NCBI GenBank assembly: GCA_050292235.1
Contig: JBNKLG010000062.1
Coordinates: 1-16,446 of the forward strand
Length of the DNA: 16,446 nt
Source: JBNKLG01 sp050292235
Lineage (GTDB): Bacteria; Pseudomonadota; Gammaproteobacteria; Chromatiales; Chromatiaceae
Reading direction: 5' to 3'
Shown here: positions 1 to 7,118 of the stretch, piece after piece
How positions within the stretch are numbered: the first letter of the stretch is position 1
Layout: the number at the start of each line of letters is the position of its first letter
Program-made: the position numbers and the translations under genes
Notes under the pieces: model-generated
Databases searched by the model: none
The model's input: the letters and a program-made list of their open reading frames with translations, nothing else
What the model was told of the DNA's origin: nothing

Positions 1-680
1 CCCATCTGCTGCATGAGCCGCTCCGGGCTGCCATCCGCCCGCTTGACCCCCTCTTCCAGAATCGCCAGTTTATGACAACGTTCCGCCTCATCCATGTAGT
101 GGGTGGAGACCAGAATACTGGTGCCCTGATCACTGAGATCAAACAGCTTTTCCCAAAAATCACGGCGATTCTCGGGGTCCACAGCGGAGGTGGGCTCATC
201 CAGAAACAGCAGCGCCGGTTTGTGCAGGATCGCCGCCGCCAGACTGAGCCGTTGTCGCTGGCCACCACTCATGCTGCCAGCAAACTGTTTTGATCTGGAG
301 CGCAGGTCATACAGAGCCAACAGCTCGTCGATCCGCGCTTTTTGCGCACGAACGGGGAGGCTGTAGATGTTGGCGATAAAGCGAAGATTCTCCTCGACGG
401 TCAGGTCGCTGTAGAGGGAGAATTTTTGCGTCATATAGCCAATCTGCAGACGCAGCTTCTCGGCATCGCCCGGCAGGGAAAACCCCATCACCCGGACCCT
501 GCCGGAGCTGGGTTTCAGCAGTCCGGTCAAGAGTCGTATGGAGGTGGTTTTACCGCTGCCATTGGGACCGAGAAATCCATAAATCCTGCCCCGCTCGACC
601 TCCAGATCCAGATCCCGAACCGCGACCAAATCACCGAATGTCCGGTTGAGCTGCTCCGCCTGGATCACCAGTCCGGTCAT
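1..680 (-). CDS. ABC transporter ATP-binding protein, partial (left edge)
   Basis: This gene starts at ATG 680 and runs off the left edge, so 226 codons are visible and the C-terminus is missing. It encodes an ABC ATPase that would energise an ABC-2 type export permease. Visible motifs are Walker A GPNGSGKT (residues 38-45), Q-loop Q85, signature MSGGQRQR (137-144), Walker B LLFLDEP (157-163) and the H-loop histidine in STHYMDEAE (192-200). Its ATG overlaps the stop codon of the upstream adaptor gene (ATGA at 677-680), which implies translational coupling. The adaptor-then-ATPase order resembles YbhG-YbhF or YhiI-RbbA, so the permease is expected beyond the edge. Whether the protein has one ATPase domain, two, or a fused permease cannot be seen. 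The family call is firm; the exported substrate is unknown. Confidence 0.93.
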   Translation of the reverse strand, partial: MTGLVIQAEQLNRTFGDLVAVRDLDLEVERGRIYGFLGPNGSGKTTSIRLLTGLLKPSSGRVRVMGFSLPGDAEKLRLQIGYMTQKFSLYSDLTVEENLRFIANIYSLPVRAQKARIDELLALYDLRSRSKQFAGSMSGGQRQRLSLAAAILHKPALLFLDEPTSAVDPENRRDFWEKLFDLSDQGTSILVSTHYMDEAERCHKLAILEEGVKRADGSPERLMQQM

Positions 681-1615
681 GGCAACTCGACCTGAGCCGG
701 GATGCCTGTTGGCAATCCCGCCTCGGTGTCAGGCAGCTGTACCTCTGCCAGATACATCAGCCGGGCCCGCTCCTCCTGGGTCAGTGAGTAATAGGGGGTA
801 AATGCCGGTTCTGTGGCAATCCAGGTCAATCTCCCCGTGATCGCCCTGTCGAGGCCATCCACATGAACCACCAGGGAATCGCCGACATGCAGTTTTACCC
901 GGTAGGGCTCGGGCACATAGACCCGGGCATGGGGCGCATGACCGGCAAGAACGATCGCCAAGGGACTGCCGATGGTGACCCGTTCGCCCAGATTCCACGG
1001 CAGGTTGTCGAGAATGCCATCGCGGGTGGCATGGATGGAGAGATCCGCCAGACGCTTGGTCTCCAGGTCCAGCACCGCCTTTGCGGCATTGAAAGAGGCC
1101 TCTCCAGCTTTCAGGTCCTCTTCCCGGGTGCCATTGGTCAGGATGAGCAGCGCTTCCTGCGCACTCTGCAGGCTGGCCTGGCTGGCATCCCGTTTGGCAA
1201 TGGCCTTGTCCAGTTCAGACTGACTGACCAGGTGCTGGTTTTTGAGATTGAGGGTACGGACATAGTGGGCGCTGTTTTCCAGCAGTGCGGCACGGGCGCC
1301 CTCGACATTGGCCGTCGCAGCAGCGACCTCCTCCCCTCTCGCGCCGTTTCTGAGCTTTTCCAGGTTGGCCTTGGCACGGGTCAATTCGGCATGGGCCTTA
1401 TCCACTTCCGCCTGCTGAAGCCGGGTGTCCAACTTGACCAGCAGCGTGCCTTTTGTCACCTCGGTACCGGCGGCGACAGGTAGCTCAACCACGACCTCGT
1501 TGGCTGTGGCGGTATGGGCAATGCGGTCACGCTCCAGTGTGCCGAGTGCCAGCCTCTCTGACGATTCGCTACAGGCCAGCAGAAAAGGAAAGATGAGATA
1601 GAGCAGTCTGTGCAT
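677..1615 (-). CDS. HlyD-family periplasmic adaptor, predicted lipoprotein
   Basis: This 312-residue membrane-fusion (adaptor) protein would link an inner-membrane ABC exporter to the outer membrane. The start at ATG 1615 is chosen because GGAGGG lies about 8 nt upstream and because it gives a short lipoprotein signal, MHRLLYLIFPFLLAC, with the lipobox cysteine at 15. A longer in-frame start at 1684 would bury that signal. After it come a biotinyl/lipoyl-like segment (about 40-62), a long alanine- and glutamate-rich helical hairpin (about 65-195), and a beta-barrel-like part (about 228-265). The hairpin holds two similar halves, LRNGARGEE (88-96) and LTNGTREED (159-167). YhiI and YbhG of E. 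coli are relatives, but those I recall are anchored by a membrane helix or processed, not lipidated. The stop overlaps the ATPase start that follows. Substrate unknown. Confidence 0.88.
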   Translation of the reverse strand: MHRLLYLIFPFLLACSESSERLALGTLERDRIAHTATANEVVVELPVAAGTEVTKGTLLVKLDTRLQQAEVDKAHAELTRAKANLEKLRNGARGEEVAAATANVEGARAALLENSAHYVRTLNLKNQHLVSQSELDKAIAKRDASQASLQSAQEALLILTNGTREEDLKAGEASFNAAKAVLDLETKRLADLSIHATRDGILDNLPWNLGERVTIGSPLAIVLAGHAPHARVYVPEPYRVKLHVGDSLVVHVDGLDRAITGRLTWIATEPAFTPYYSLTQEERARLMYLAEVQLPDTEAGLPTGIPAQVELP

Positions 1616-1702
1616 GTTTTCGTCCCTCCAACAGAACAGATCGACTTTACGCCACGTCTTAAGAATAGCTAACCCCGTCAGCACTGGGGTAACCTCTTGG
1701 CC

Positions 1703-2491
1703 TCAGCTCTTGATCCCCACCCCCCGGTTCAACAGGCGCAGGCTGAAACTGGCCAAAATGAGGATAAAGAGGCAGATCATCCCCAATGCCACGCCCACGG
1801 GAATATCCGACAGGCCCAGCAGGCCGTAACGGAAGGTGTTGATCATGTAAAGCACCGGGTTGAACAGAGAGAGCTGACGCCAGAAGGGTGACAGCAGATC
1901 AATGGAATAGAAGACGCCGCCCAGATAGGTCAGGGGCGTCAGTACAAAATTGGGCACGATGGCAATATCGTCGAAGCTCCTGGCATAGATGGCATTGATG
2001 AAACCGCCGAGGGAGAACAGCAGCGCGGTGAGCAGGAACACCAGTACCGTCACGCCGGGCGCATAGATCTGGGGATGGGCAAAGAAAAAAGAGACGACCA
2101 GGACCACCAGCCCCACGATCATGCCACGGGCCACGCCACCGCTGACAAATCCGGCCAGGATGATCCAGTTAGGCATGGGTGACACCAGCATCTCCTCGAT
2201 GTGGTGTTGGAATTTGGCCTGGTAGATAGAGGAGACGCAGTTGGAATAGCTGTTACTGATCACCGCCATGAGTACCAGACCGGGCACAATATAGTCGATA
2301 TAGGGCACGCCCCCCATATCACCGATCTGACTACCGATCAGGTGCCCGAAGATGACGAAATAGAGACTGGTGGTGATGGCCGGGGGCAGGATGGTCTGTA
2401 TCCAGATGCGGGAGAAACGCAGGATCTCTTTGATCACCAGCGTCCGATAAGCGTGCCAGTAACCGAGCCATCGCGCTTGCTGTTCAGACAT
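1703..2491 (-). CDS. yadH: ABC-2 type transport permease, YadH-like
   Basis: This 262-residue inner-membrane permease of the ABC-2 family has about six hydrophobic helices. It starts with a short cytoplasmic segment (MSEQQARWLGYWHAYRTLVI) and ends with a helix followed by the basic tail RLLNRGVGIKS. Motifs such as GLVLMAVISNSYSN and FNPVLYMINTFRYG are typical of the YadH group, which E. coli YadH represents at about 256 residues. The start at ATG 2491 is preferred over an in-frame ATG at 2536 because it matches family length. It also gives an 8-nt overlap with the yadG stop (2484-2486), so the two are translationally coupled. The partner ATPase is YadG. The exported substrate of YadGH is not established. 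The lipoprotein adaptor follows after an 87-nt gap and may be cotranscribed. Confidence 0.9.
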   Translation of the reverse strand: MSEQQARWLGYWHAYRTLVIKEILRFSRIWIQTILPPAITTSLYFVIFGHLIGSQIGDMGGVPYIDYIVPGLVLMAVISNSYSNCVSSIYQAKFQHHIEEMLVSPMPNWIILAGFVSGGVARGMIVGLVVLVVSFFFAHPQIYAPGVTVLVFLLTALLFSLGGFINAIYARSFDDIAIVPNFVLTPLTYLGGVFYSIDLLSPFWRQLSLFNPVLYMINTFRYGLLGLSDIPVGVALGMICLFILILASFSLRLLNRGVGIKS

Positions 2492-3422
2492 GCCCTGCGC
2501 CCTCCCCGCCCCGTTGCCGCTGCACCAGGTCCACAAAGAGCTGCTCCAGACGGTTCTCTTTATTACGCAGGCTGGCCACCTGAATGCCCTGACTGCTCAG
2601 ATGCTCGAAGACCCGGTTCAGGCTTTGACCATGGCGGATGCAGACGGAGACCACTGTCGGCGATTCCAGATTCAGGTCATAGCCCTCCAGAGGCGGCAGC
2701 ATCTCCAAGGGGGTACTGAGGTTGAACAGAAAGGCCTCGCTGTGCAGCCGGGTCAGCAGCTCATTCACACTGGCATTTTCGACAATGCGCCCCTGGTTGA
2801 TGATGGCCAGATTGCGGCAGAGGCTTTCGGCCTCCTCCAGATAGTGGGTGGTGAGGATGATGGTCACCCCCCGGGCGTTGATGCCACGGACAAACGCCCA
2901 CATGGAGCGGCGAATCTCGATATCCACCCCGGCGGTAGGTTCGTCCAGGATCAGGAGTTTGGGCTCATGCACCAGAGCGCGGGCGATCATCAGGCGGCGT
3001 TTCATGCCACCGGAGAGATCGCGGGCAGGGGATTTTCGTTTTTCCCACAGCTCTAACTGACGCAGATAGCGTTCGGCCCGCACCCAGGCCTCGGCGCGGG
3101 GGATGCCGCAATAACCGGCCTGATTGACCAGAATCTCCCCCACCGGCTCAAAGGGGTTGAAGTTGAACTCCTGGGGCACCAGACCGATACAGCGTTTGAC
3201 CGCCTCGGGGTCCTGCTCCAGCGAATGGCCAAAGACCCGCACATCGCCACCACTTTTGTTCACCAGCGAACAGATGATGCCGATGGCGGTGGATTTCCCG
3301 GCACCGTTAGGACCCAGGAGGGCGAAGAAATCGCCCTGTTCCACCGTCAGACTGATCCCTTTGAGGGCCTGGACGCCACCGGCATAGGTTTTGGTCAGGT
3401 TGTCGATAACGAGTGCGGACAA
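2484..3422 (-). CDS. yadG: ABC transporter ATP-binding protein, YadG-like
   Basis: This is the ATPase partner of YadH, 312 residues if started at TTG 3422. Motifs are Walker A GPNGAGKST (37-45), Q-loop Q84 in LVPQEFNFNPFE, signature LSGGMKRR (136-143), Walker B LLILDEP (156-162) and H-loop H193 in TTHYLEEAE. From memory it is closely similar to E. coli YadG along its length, including GIISSLVNK-like and FNFNPFE segments. No ATG fits the N-terminus. TTG 3422 aligns within a residue of the E. coli start and has GGGA about 9 nt upstream. GTG 3437 and TTG 3488 are in frame but lack a ribosome binding site, and 3488 lies upstream of the putative -10 box. Function is export coupled to YadH; substrate unknown. 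The gene is certain, the exact start less so. Confidence 0.9.
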   Translation of the reverse strand: MSALVIDNLTKTYAGGVQALKGISLTVEQGDFFALLGPNGAGKSTAIGIICSLVNKSGGDVRVFGHSLEQDPEAVKRCIGLVPQEFNFNPFEPVGEILVNQAGYCGIPRAEAWVRAERYLRQLELWEKRKSPARDLSGGMKRRLMIARALVHEPKLLILDEPTAGVDIEIRRSMWAFVRGINARGVTIILTTHYLEEAESLCRNLAIINQGRIVENASVNELLTRLHSEAFLFNLSTPLEMLPPLEGYDLNLESPTVVSVCIRHGQSLNRVFEHLSSQGIQVASLRNKENRLEQLFVDLVQRQRGGEGAGHV

Positions 3423-3453
3423 GATGGGGATTCCCACGAAAAGAGAAAGAGCG

Positions 3454-3459
3454 ATTGTA
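3454..3459 (-). promoter_or_regulatory. Possible -10 box for the yadG operon
   Basis: On the minus strand this reads TACAAT, five of six matches to the sigma70 -10 consensus, about 30 nt upstream of the proposed yadG TTG start. No convincing -35 hexamer lies 16-18 nt further upstream, so it would be weak or activator-dependent. It sits in the 83-nt divergent gap (3423-3505) between yadG and the TauE/SafE carrier gene. No clear promoter for the carrier was recognised in the same gap. Confidence 0.35.
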
Positions 3460-3505
3460 GCGCAAGAGCCTGCGCCATCCCCTGGCAAGAAGTCGGGAAA
3501 AGGGT

Positions 3506-4276
3506 ATGCTGCCTCTTTTCGAATCGATGCCTATGGATCCTATTACCTTGTCGGCCCTGGTTGGGGTTGCTGCCATCGCCGGTTTTGTCGATGCCATCGC
3601 CGGTGGGGGCGGCCTGCTCTCCATCCCGGCCCTCCTCTGGGCCGGCCTACCGCCCTTGCAGGCCCTGGGCACCAACAAGCTACAAGCCGTGTTCGGCTCC
3701 TTTGCCGCCAGTCTCAACTTCATCCGCCAGGGTCAGATCAGCCTCCGCCCTCTGGTCTTGACCCTGATACTGACCTTTCTCGGCTCGGGCCTCGGCACCT
3801 GGGCCGTACAGCAGATCGACAGTCAGGTATTAAGAGATCTGCTGCCTATCCTGCTGATCGGCTTTGCCACCTATTTTCTGGTGTCACCCCGGGTTGGCGA
3901 CACCGATGCCCACCAGCGCATCAGTCTGCCCCTGTTCGGGCTCAGTGCCGGGTTTGGCATTGGCTTTTATGACGGTTTCTTCGGCCCCGGCACCGGATCT
4001 TTTTTCACCCTGGCCGCCGTACTCCTGCTGGGCTTCAATCTGACCAAGGCCAGCGCCCACGCCCGACTGCTGAACTTCACCAGCAACCTGGCCTCACTGC
4101 TGGCCTTTGCCTGGGGTGGACATCTCCTCTGGACCCTGGGGCTGTGCATGGCTCTGGGTCAGTTCGCCGGAGCCTGGGCCGGCTCTCATCTGGTCATCCG
4201 CCACGGCAGCACACTGGTGCGACCCTTACTGGTCATCATCTCTCTGGTGATGGCCCTGAAACTGCTGCTGGATTAG
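3506..4276 (+). CDS. TauE/SafE (TSUP) family membrane protein, YfcA-like
   Basis: This 256-residue polytopic inner-membrane protein has about eight hydrophobic segments. The family duplication is visible: GFVDAIAGGGGLLSIPALL near residue 27 and GFYDGFFGPGTGSFF near residue 153, each a glycine-rich re-entrant-like motif, with TNKLQAVFGSFAASLNF and LNFTSNLASLL following them. TSUP carriers export or import sulfite, sulfonates or other small organic anions; YfcA itself has no firm substrate. ATG 3506 has an AAAAGGG-type ribosome binding site just upstream, while ATG 3527 and ATG 3533 do not. The gene is divergent from yadG and stops 17 nt before the -35 box of the btuB leader, so it is probably not part of the cobalamin operon. 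A substrate cannot be assigned. Confidence 0.88.
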   Translation: MLPLFESMPMDPITLSALVGVAAIAGFVDAIAGGGGLLSIPALLWAGLPPLQALGTNKLQAVFGSFAASLNFIRQGQISLRPLVLTLILTFLGSGLGTWAVQQIDSQVLRDLLPILLIGFATYFLVSPRVGDTDAHQRISLPLFGLSAGFGIGFYDGFFGPGTGSFFTLAAVLLLGFNLTKASAHARLLNFTSNLASLLAFAWGGHLLWTLGLCMALGQFAGAWAGSHLVIRHGSTLVRPLLVIISLVMALKLLLD

Positions 4277-4293
4277 ACCACCCCAACATCCCT

Positions 4294-4322
4294 TTGACAG
4301 ACCCGTGTCGTTTCGATATTTT
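4294..4322 (+). promoter_or_regulatory. Sigma70-type promoter of the cobalamin operon
   Basis: A perfect -35 box TTGACA (4294-4299) is followed, after a 17-nt spacer, by TATTTT (4317-4322), four of six matches to the -10 consensus. The expected transcription start is about 4329, immediately before the first conserved bases of the cobalamin riboswitch, as expected for an RNA-controlled leader. No transcription-factor site was recognised. Confidence 0.75.
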
Positions 4323-4329
4323 TCTCCCT

Positions 4330-4530
4330 GCTTCAGGTGTCCCAAGGGTATCTGCCCAAGGGGTGAAACGGGAAGCCGGTGCGTTCCTGCCTATGTCAGG
4401 AGCAATGCCGGCGCTGCCCCCGCAACGGTAAGTGGATTAAGGCGGATCAATCAGTCACTGCGTTCACACGTGGGAAGACGATCCGCCCGGTCTGAACCAG
4501 ACCAGCCACAAGCCCGGAGACCGGCCCGAA
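4330..4530 (+). ncRNA. Cobalamin riboswitch aptamer
   Basis: The leader carries the conserved blocks of the cobalamin riboswitch in order. They are GGTGTCCC (about 4336-4343), GGGAAGCCGGTG (4370-4381), the B12-box core GCTGCCCCCGCAAC (4413-4426), a TGGGAAGA block near 4471-4478, and the 3' block AAGCCCGGAGACCGGCC (about 4510-4526). The variable arm is supported by an 8-bp complement, GGCGGATC (4442-4449) with GATCCGCC. It lies between the promoter and btuB, the classic arrangement for repression of cobalamin uptake and synthesis by adenosylcobalamin. Boundaries are good to roughly 10 nt. Aptamer subclass (adenosyl- versus methyl-/aquo-selective) was not determined, though the long variable arm suggests the adenosylcobalamin type. 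Confidence 0.93.
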
Positions 4531-4552
4531 GCTTTCGCGATGGCATTGCGGA

Positions 4553-4587
4553 GGGCGATGCGACGGCTAAGCGGTCGCTTTGCGCCC
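4553..4587 (+). promoter_or_regulatory. Stem-loop in the riboswitch expression platform
   Basis: GGGCG (4553-4557) pairs with CGCCC (4583-4587), and GCGAC (4560-4564) pairs with GTCGC (4574-4578). This makes a ten-pair interrupted hairpin with a 9-nt loop. It is followed by a pyrimidine-rich stretch (about 4588-4617) without a clean U-run, so it is not a standard intrinsic terminator. It may be a spacer structure, a pause site, or an alternative partner for downstream sequence. Pairing is read directly; the role is inferred. Confidence 0.45.
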
Positions 4588-4611
4588 GTTTGCGTCTCTT
4601 TGTCTCTTTAC

Positions 4612-4668
4612 TCCTCTGGAATGCTTTTCAACGCCATCAACAGGCGTGCGGGTGAGCGCGCCAGAGGA
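4612..4668 (+). promoter_or_regulatory. Hairpin covering the btuB ribosome binding site
   Basis: TCCTCTGG (4612-4619) is perfectly complementary to CCAGAGGA (4661-4668). The latter contains the Shine-Dalgarno AGAGGA, 8 nt before the GTG start of btuB at 4677. The enclosed segment contains a second hairpin, ACGCC (4631-4635) with GGCGT (4643-4647) around a 7-nt loop. This is the expected form of a translational OFF structure for the riboswitch upstream. The pairing is seen directly; its control by cobalamin is inferred. Confidence 0.72.
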
Positions 4669-4676
4669 AGACCATT

Positions 4677-6505
4677 GTGAAAAGCTATCCCCTGTCAGCG
4701 GTCCTACTGCTATACGCCGCTACCCCAGGCCATGCCGATGACGTGCTGGACACCATCATGGTTACCGCAACCCGAACGGCCCAAACCAGCGATGATTCCC
4801 TGGCCTCCGTCGCCCTCATCCACCGTGAGGATATCGAACGCCAACAGGCCCGGTCGGTGCCGGATCTGTTGCGTGGCGTTCCTGGCATAGCGCTCTCCAA
4901 CCATGGTGGGCCGGGCAAGACCACCTCCCTGTTCATGCGCGGCACCGAGTCCGATCATGTGTTGGTGCTGATCGACGGCATCAAGGTCGGCTCTGCCACC
5001 ACCGGCACCGCCGCCTTTCAGGATCTCCCCATCGACCAGATCGATCATATTGAGATTGTGCGTGGCCCAAGCTCCAGCCTCTACGGCTCTGAGGCCATCG
5101 GCGGCGTCATCCAGATATTCACCAAAAAAGGGGGCGGCGATCTCAGCCCCTCTCTCAGCATTGGCGCAGGCAGTTACGGCACCCGCACCGTTACGGCCGG
5201 GCTCTCCGGTGGTGGTGAGCAGGGCTGGTTCAATCTGAGCGCCAGCGGTTTCAGCACCGATGGCTTCAATGCCTGCAATGGCCGACCAGCACCCAATGCA
5301 GCCGGCTGTCGCGTGTTTGAGCCGGACAAGGATGGCTATTGGCGCCGTTCTCTCGCTGTGCGCGCCGGTTACCGTTTCAGCAACAGCCTGCAACTGGATA
5401 CCCGCCTCCTTTACGCCACGGGCGAAAATGCCTTTGATGGCGTCTCGCAAAATGAATCCCGATACCAGCAGAAAAGCCTTGGTGGAAGTCTGCGCTACTC
5501 CCTGACGAACACCTGGCAAATCAACCTGATGGCCGGCCGCAGTTGGGATCAGTCTGACCATTCACTGAACGGGGTGTTTCAGAGCCGTTTCAACACCCGA
5601 CGTGACAGTCTCTCTCTGCAGAACGACATCCACATCACCGAACACCAGCTGTTCACAGCAGGGGTTGATCGCCAGGAGGACAACATAGACACCAGCCGGG
5701 GCTACGACGAGACCTCCCGCAGCAACACCGGACTCTTCGCCCAGTATCAGGGGGCATTTGGGGATCAGGAGGTTCGGCTCTCTCTGCGCCGGGACGACAA
5801 CGAACAGTTTGGCGACCACAACAGCGGCACCCTGGCCTGGGGCTATGCCTTGAGCGACGGACTGCGCCTGATGGCCGCTTATGGCACTGCCTTCAAGGCC
5901 CCGACATTCAATGAACTCTATTATCCCGGCTATGGCAATCCGACCCTGACACCGGAGACCTCACACAGCACAGAAGTGGGCCTGAACGGCCGCCCGACCT
6001 GGGGCAGTTGGTCACTCAATGCCTATGAGACCCAGATTGACGATCTCATCGCCTACGATGCCGCTATCTTCGCCCCTGCCAACATTGGCCAGGCCCGCAT
6101 TCGGGGCCTGGAGGCCATCATCGGCACCCGGCTCGGCAACTGGGATCTGAACGCCAATCTCAGTCTGCTCGACCCCAGAAACCGGGACACAGGCGCCAAC
6201 CACAACAAGTTGTTGCCCCGTCGCACCCGACACGCTCTGCGGCTCGATCTGGATCGCAACTTCGGCCGGTACAACCTGGGTACTACGCTGTTGGCGGAAG
6301 GCAGGCGGTACGACGATATTGCCAATACCCGTGAGCTGGATGCCCAGGCCACGCTGGATTTACGGGCGGGTTATCACCTGAGCAAAGATTGGCGGATACN
6401 NNNNNNNNNATTGAAAACCTGTTCGATCAGGATTATGAGACTGCCTCCTTTTTCAACCAGCCGGGGCGCAGCTTCTATCTGACCCTGAACTACCTGCCGA
6501 AATAA
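4677..6505 (+). CDS. btuB: TonB-dependent vitamin B12 outer-membrane receptor BtuB (contains sequence gap)
   Basis: This outer-membrane receptor imports cobalamin using TonB energy. A signal peptide (1-20, ending GHA) precedes the TonB box DTIMVTA (25-31). A plug domain follows with DLLRGVPGI, MRGTESDHVLVLIDGIKV and YGSEAIGGVIQIFTKK, then a beta-barrel. The length of about 609 residues fits BtuB. The GTG start is supported by AGAGGA 8 nt upstream, which is buried in the leader hairpin. Ten Ns at 6400-6409 interrupt the gene. After them the correct frame begins at 6410 and reads IENLFDQDYETASFFNQPG and so on to FYLTLNYLPK and TAA at 6503-6505, a typical receptor C-terminus. As written, the N count breaks the frame, and direct translation would end wrongly at 6482. 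The real missing length must be 2 modulo 3, probably 8 nt. First gene of the riboswitch operon. Confidence 0.93.
6400..6409. other. Assembly gap (10 Ns) inside btuB
   Basis: Ten undetermined bases lie between the codons for DWRI (ending 6398, plus one base) and IENLFD (from 6410). The flanks are both recognisable BtuB sequence, so the gap is small. Frame restoration requires a true length of 2 modulo 3. Comparison with the usual receptor spacing of three residues between these motifs suggests 8 nt, so ten is probably a scaffolding placeholder. Confidence 0.95.
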
Positions 6506-6531
6506 CCATCACCCGACCTATGGAGCCCTTC

Positions 6532-7113
6532 ATGCCAACCCTATCCAATCGTCACCAACTCATCATCGGTGTCCTTCTGGCACTGCTGATCCTGGCCACC
6601 CGCGGCCACCATTTTGCGACGCTGCACGCCCTGCCAAGCGCCTCCTGGGCCGCGTTCTTCCTTGCCGGAATCTATTTGCGCCCGGTATGGGCCATGACAG
6701 CACTGCTGCTGCTCTGTGCCGGAATGGACAGCTACGCCTTCATCTGGGGCAATGCCAGCGGTTACTGCCTGACCGCTGCCTACGCCTTTCTGGTTCCTGC
6801 CTATGGCGCGCAATGGTTTGCCGGACGCTGGTATGCCAAGCAGCACCAGTTTGCCTGGCACACCCTGTTGCCCCTGTCTGCGGCCACACTGGCCGGCTCA
6901 GCCCTGTGTGAACTCTTCTCCAGCGGCGGCTTCTACTTCTTCTCCGGTCGTTTTGCGGAGCCAAACCTGGCTGAATTTGCCAGCCGACTGGTGAAGTATT
7001 TTCCCGGCTCTTTGCAAGCCATCGCCTTCTATATCCTCTGCGCCAGCCTGCTCCATGCCGCCTTCACCCTCGTCGCTGGCACGAATCAGGCGGGGAAGCG
7101 CACCACGGAATAG
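6532..7113 (+). CDS. btuM: Predicted cobalamin transporter BtuM (solitary ECF S-component-like)
   Basis: This is a small inner-membrane protein, 193 residues from ATG 6532, with about six hydrophobic helices. ATG 6532 has GGAG 6 nt upstream, within a codon of the in-frame ATG 6520, which itself has no good ribosome binding site. I identify it as BtuM from size, topology, position between btuB and cobalamin genes, and the segment GNASGYCLTAAYAFL. Its cysteine (C79) matches the position of the cobalt-ligating Cys80 that I recall from the Thiobacillus denitrificans BtuM structure. H27, D66, Y84 and R152 also fall one residue before conserved positions I recall there; these numbers are from memory. 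BtuM proteins are proposed to take up cobalamin or cobinamide without BtuCD and with cysteine-assisted decyanation. No ECF ATPases are in the window. It lies 26 nt after btuB. Confidence 0.78.
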   Translation: MPTLSNRHQLIIGVLLALLILATRGHHFATLHALPSASWAAFFLAGIYLRPVWAMTALLLLCAGMDSYAFIWGNASGYCLTAAYAFLVPAYGAQWFAGRWYAKQHQFAWHTLLPLSAATLAGSALCELFSSGGFYFFSGRFAEPNLAEFASRLVKYFPGSLQAIAFYILCASLLHAAFTLVAGTNQAGKRTTE

Positions 7114-7118
7114 GCCCC

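Noticed and set aside
863..1483. Plus-strand open frame of 206 codons opposite the HlyD adaptor
   Set aside because: The minus strand encodes a full adaptor with lipobox, hairpin and barrel; the plus-strand product resembles nothing known.
1616..1702. Possible terminator between yadH and the adaptor gene
   Set aside because: ACCCC and GGGGT can pair around a 9-nt loop on the minus strand, but the stem is short and no T-run follows.
4553..4617. Intrinsic terminator as the riboswitch output
   Set aside because: The hairpin at 4553-4587 is followed by mixed T/C sequence with interspersed G, not a U-run; the RBS hairpin is the better output candidate.
4144..4655. Short plus-strand open frames across the riboswitch leader
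   Set aside because: They cover the conserved aptamer blocks and RBS hairpin, lack ribosome binding sites, and are explained by the RNA element.
4710..5561. Long minus-strand open frame (283 codons) inside btuB
   Set aside because: It is antisense to a gene with clear BtuB motifs, has no recognisable domain, and reflects codon bias in GC-rich DNA.
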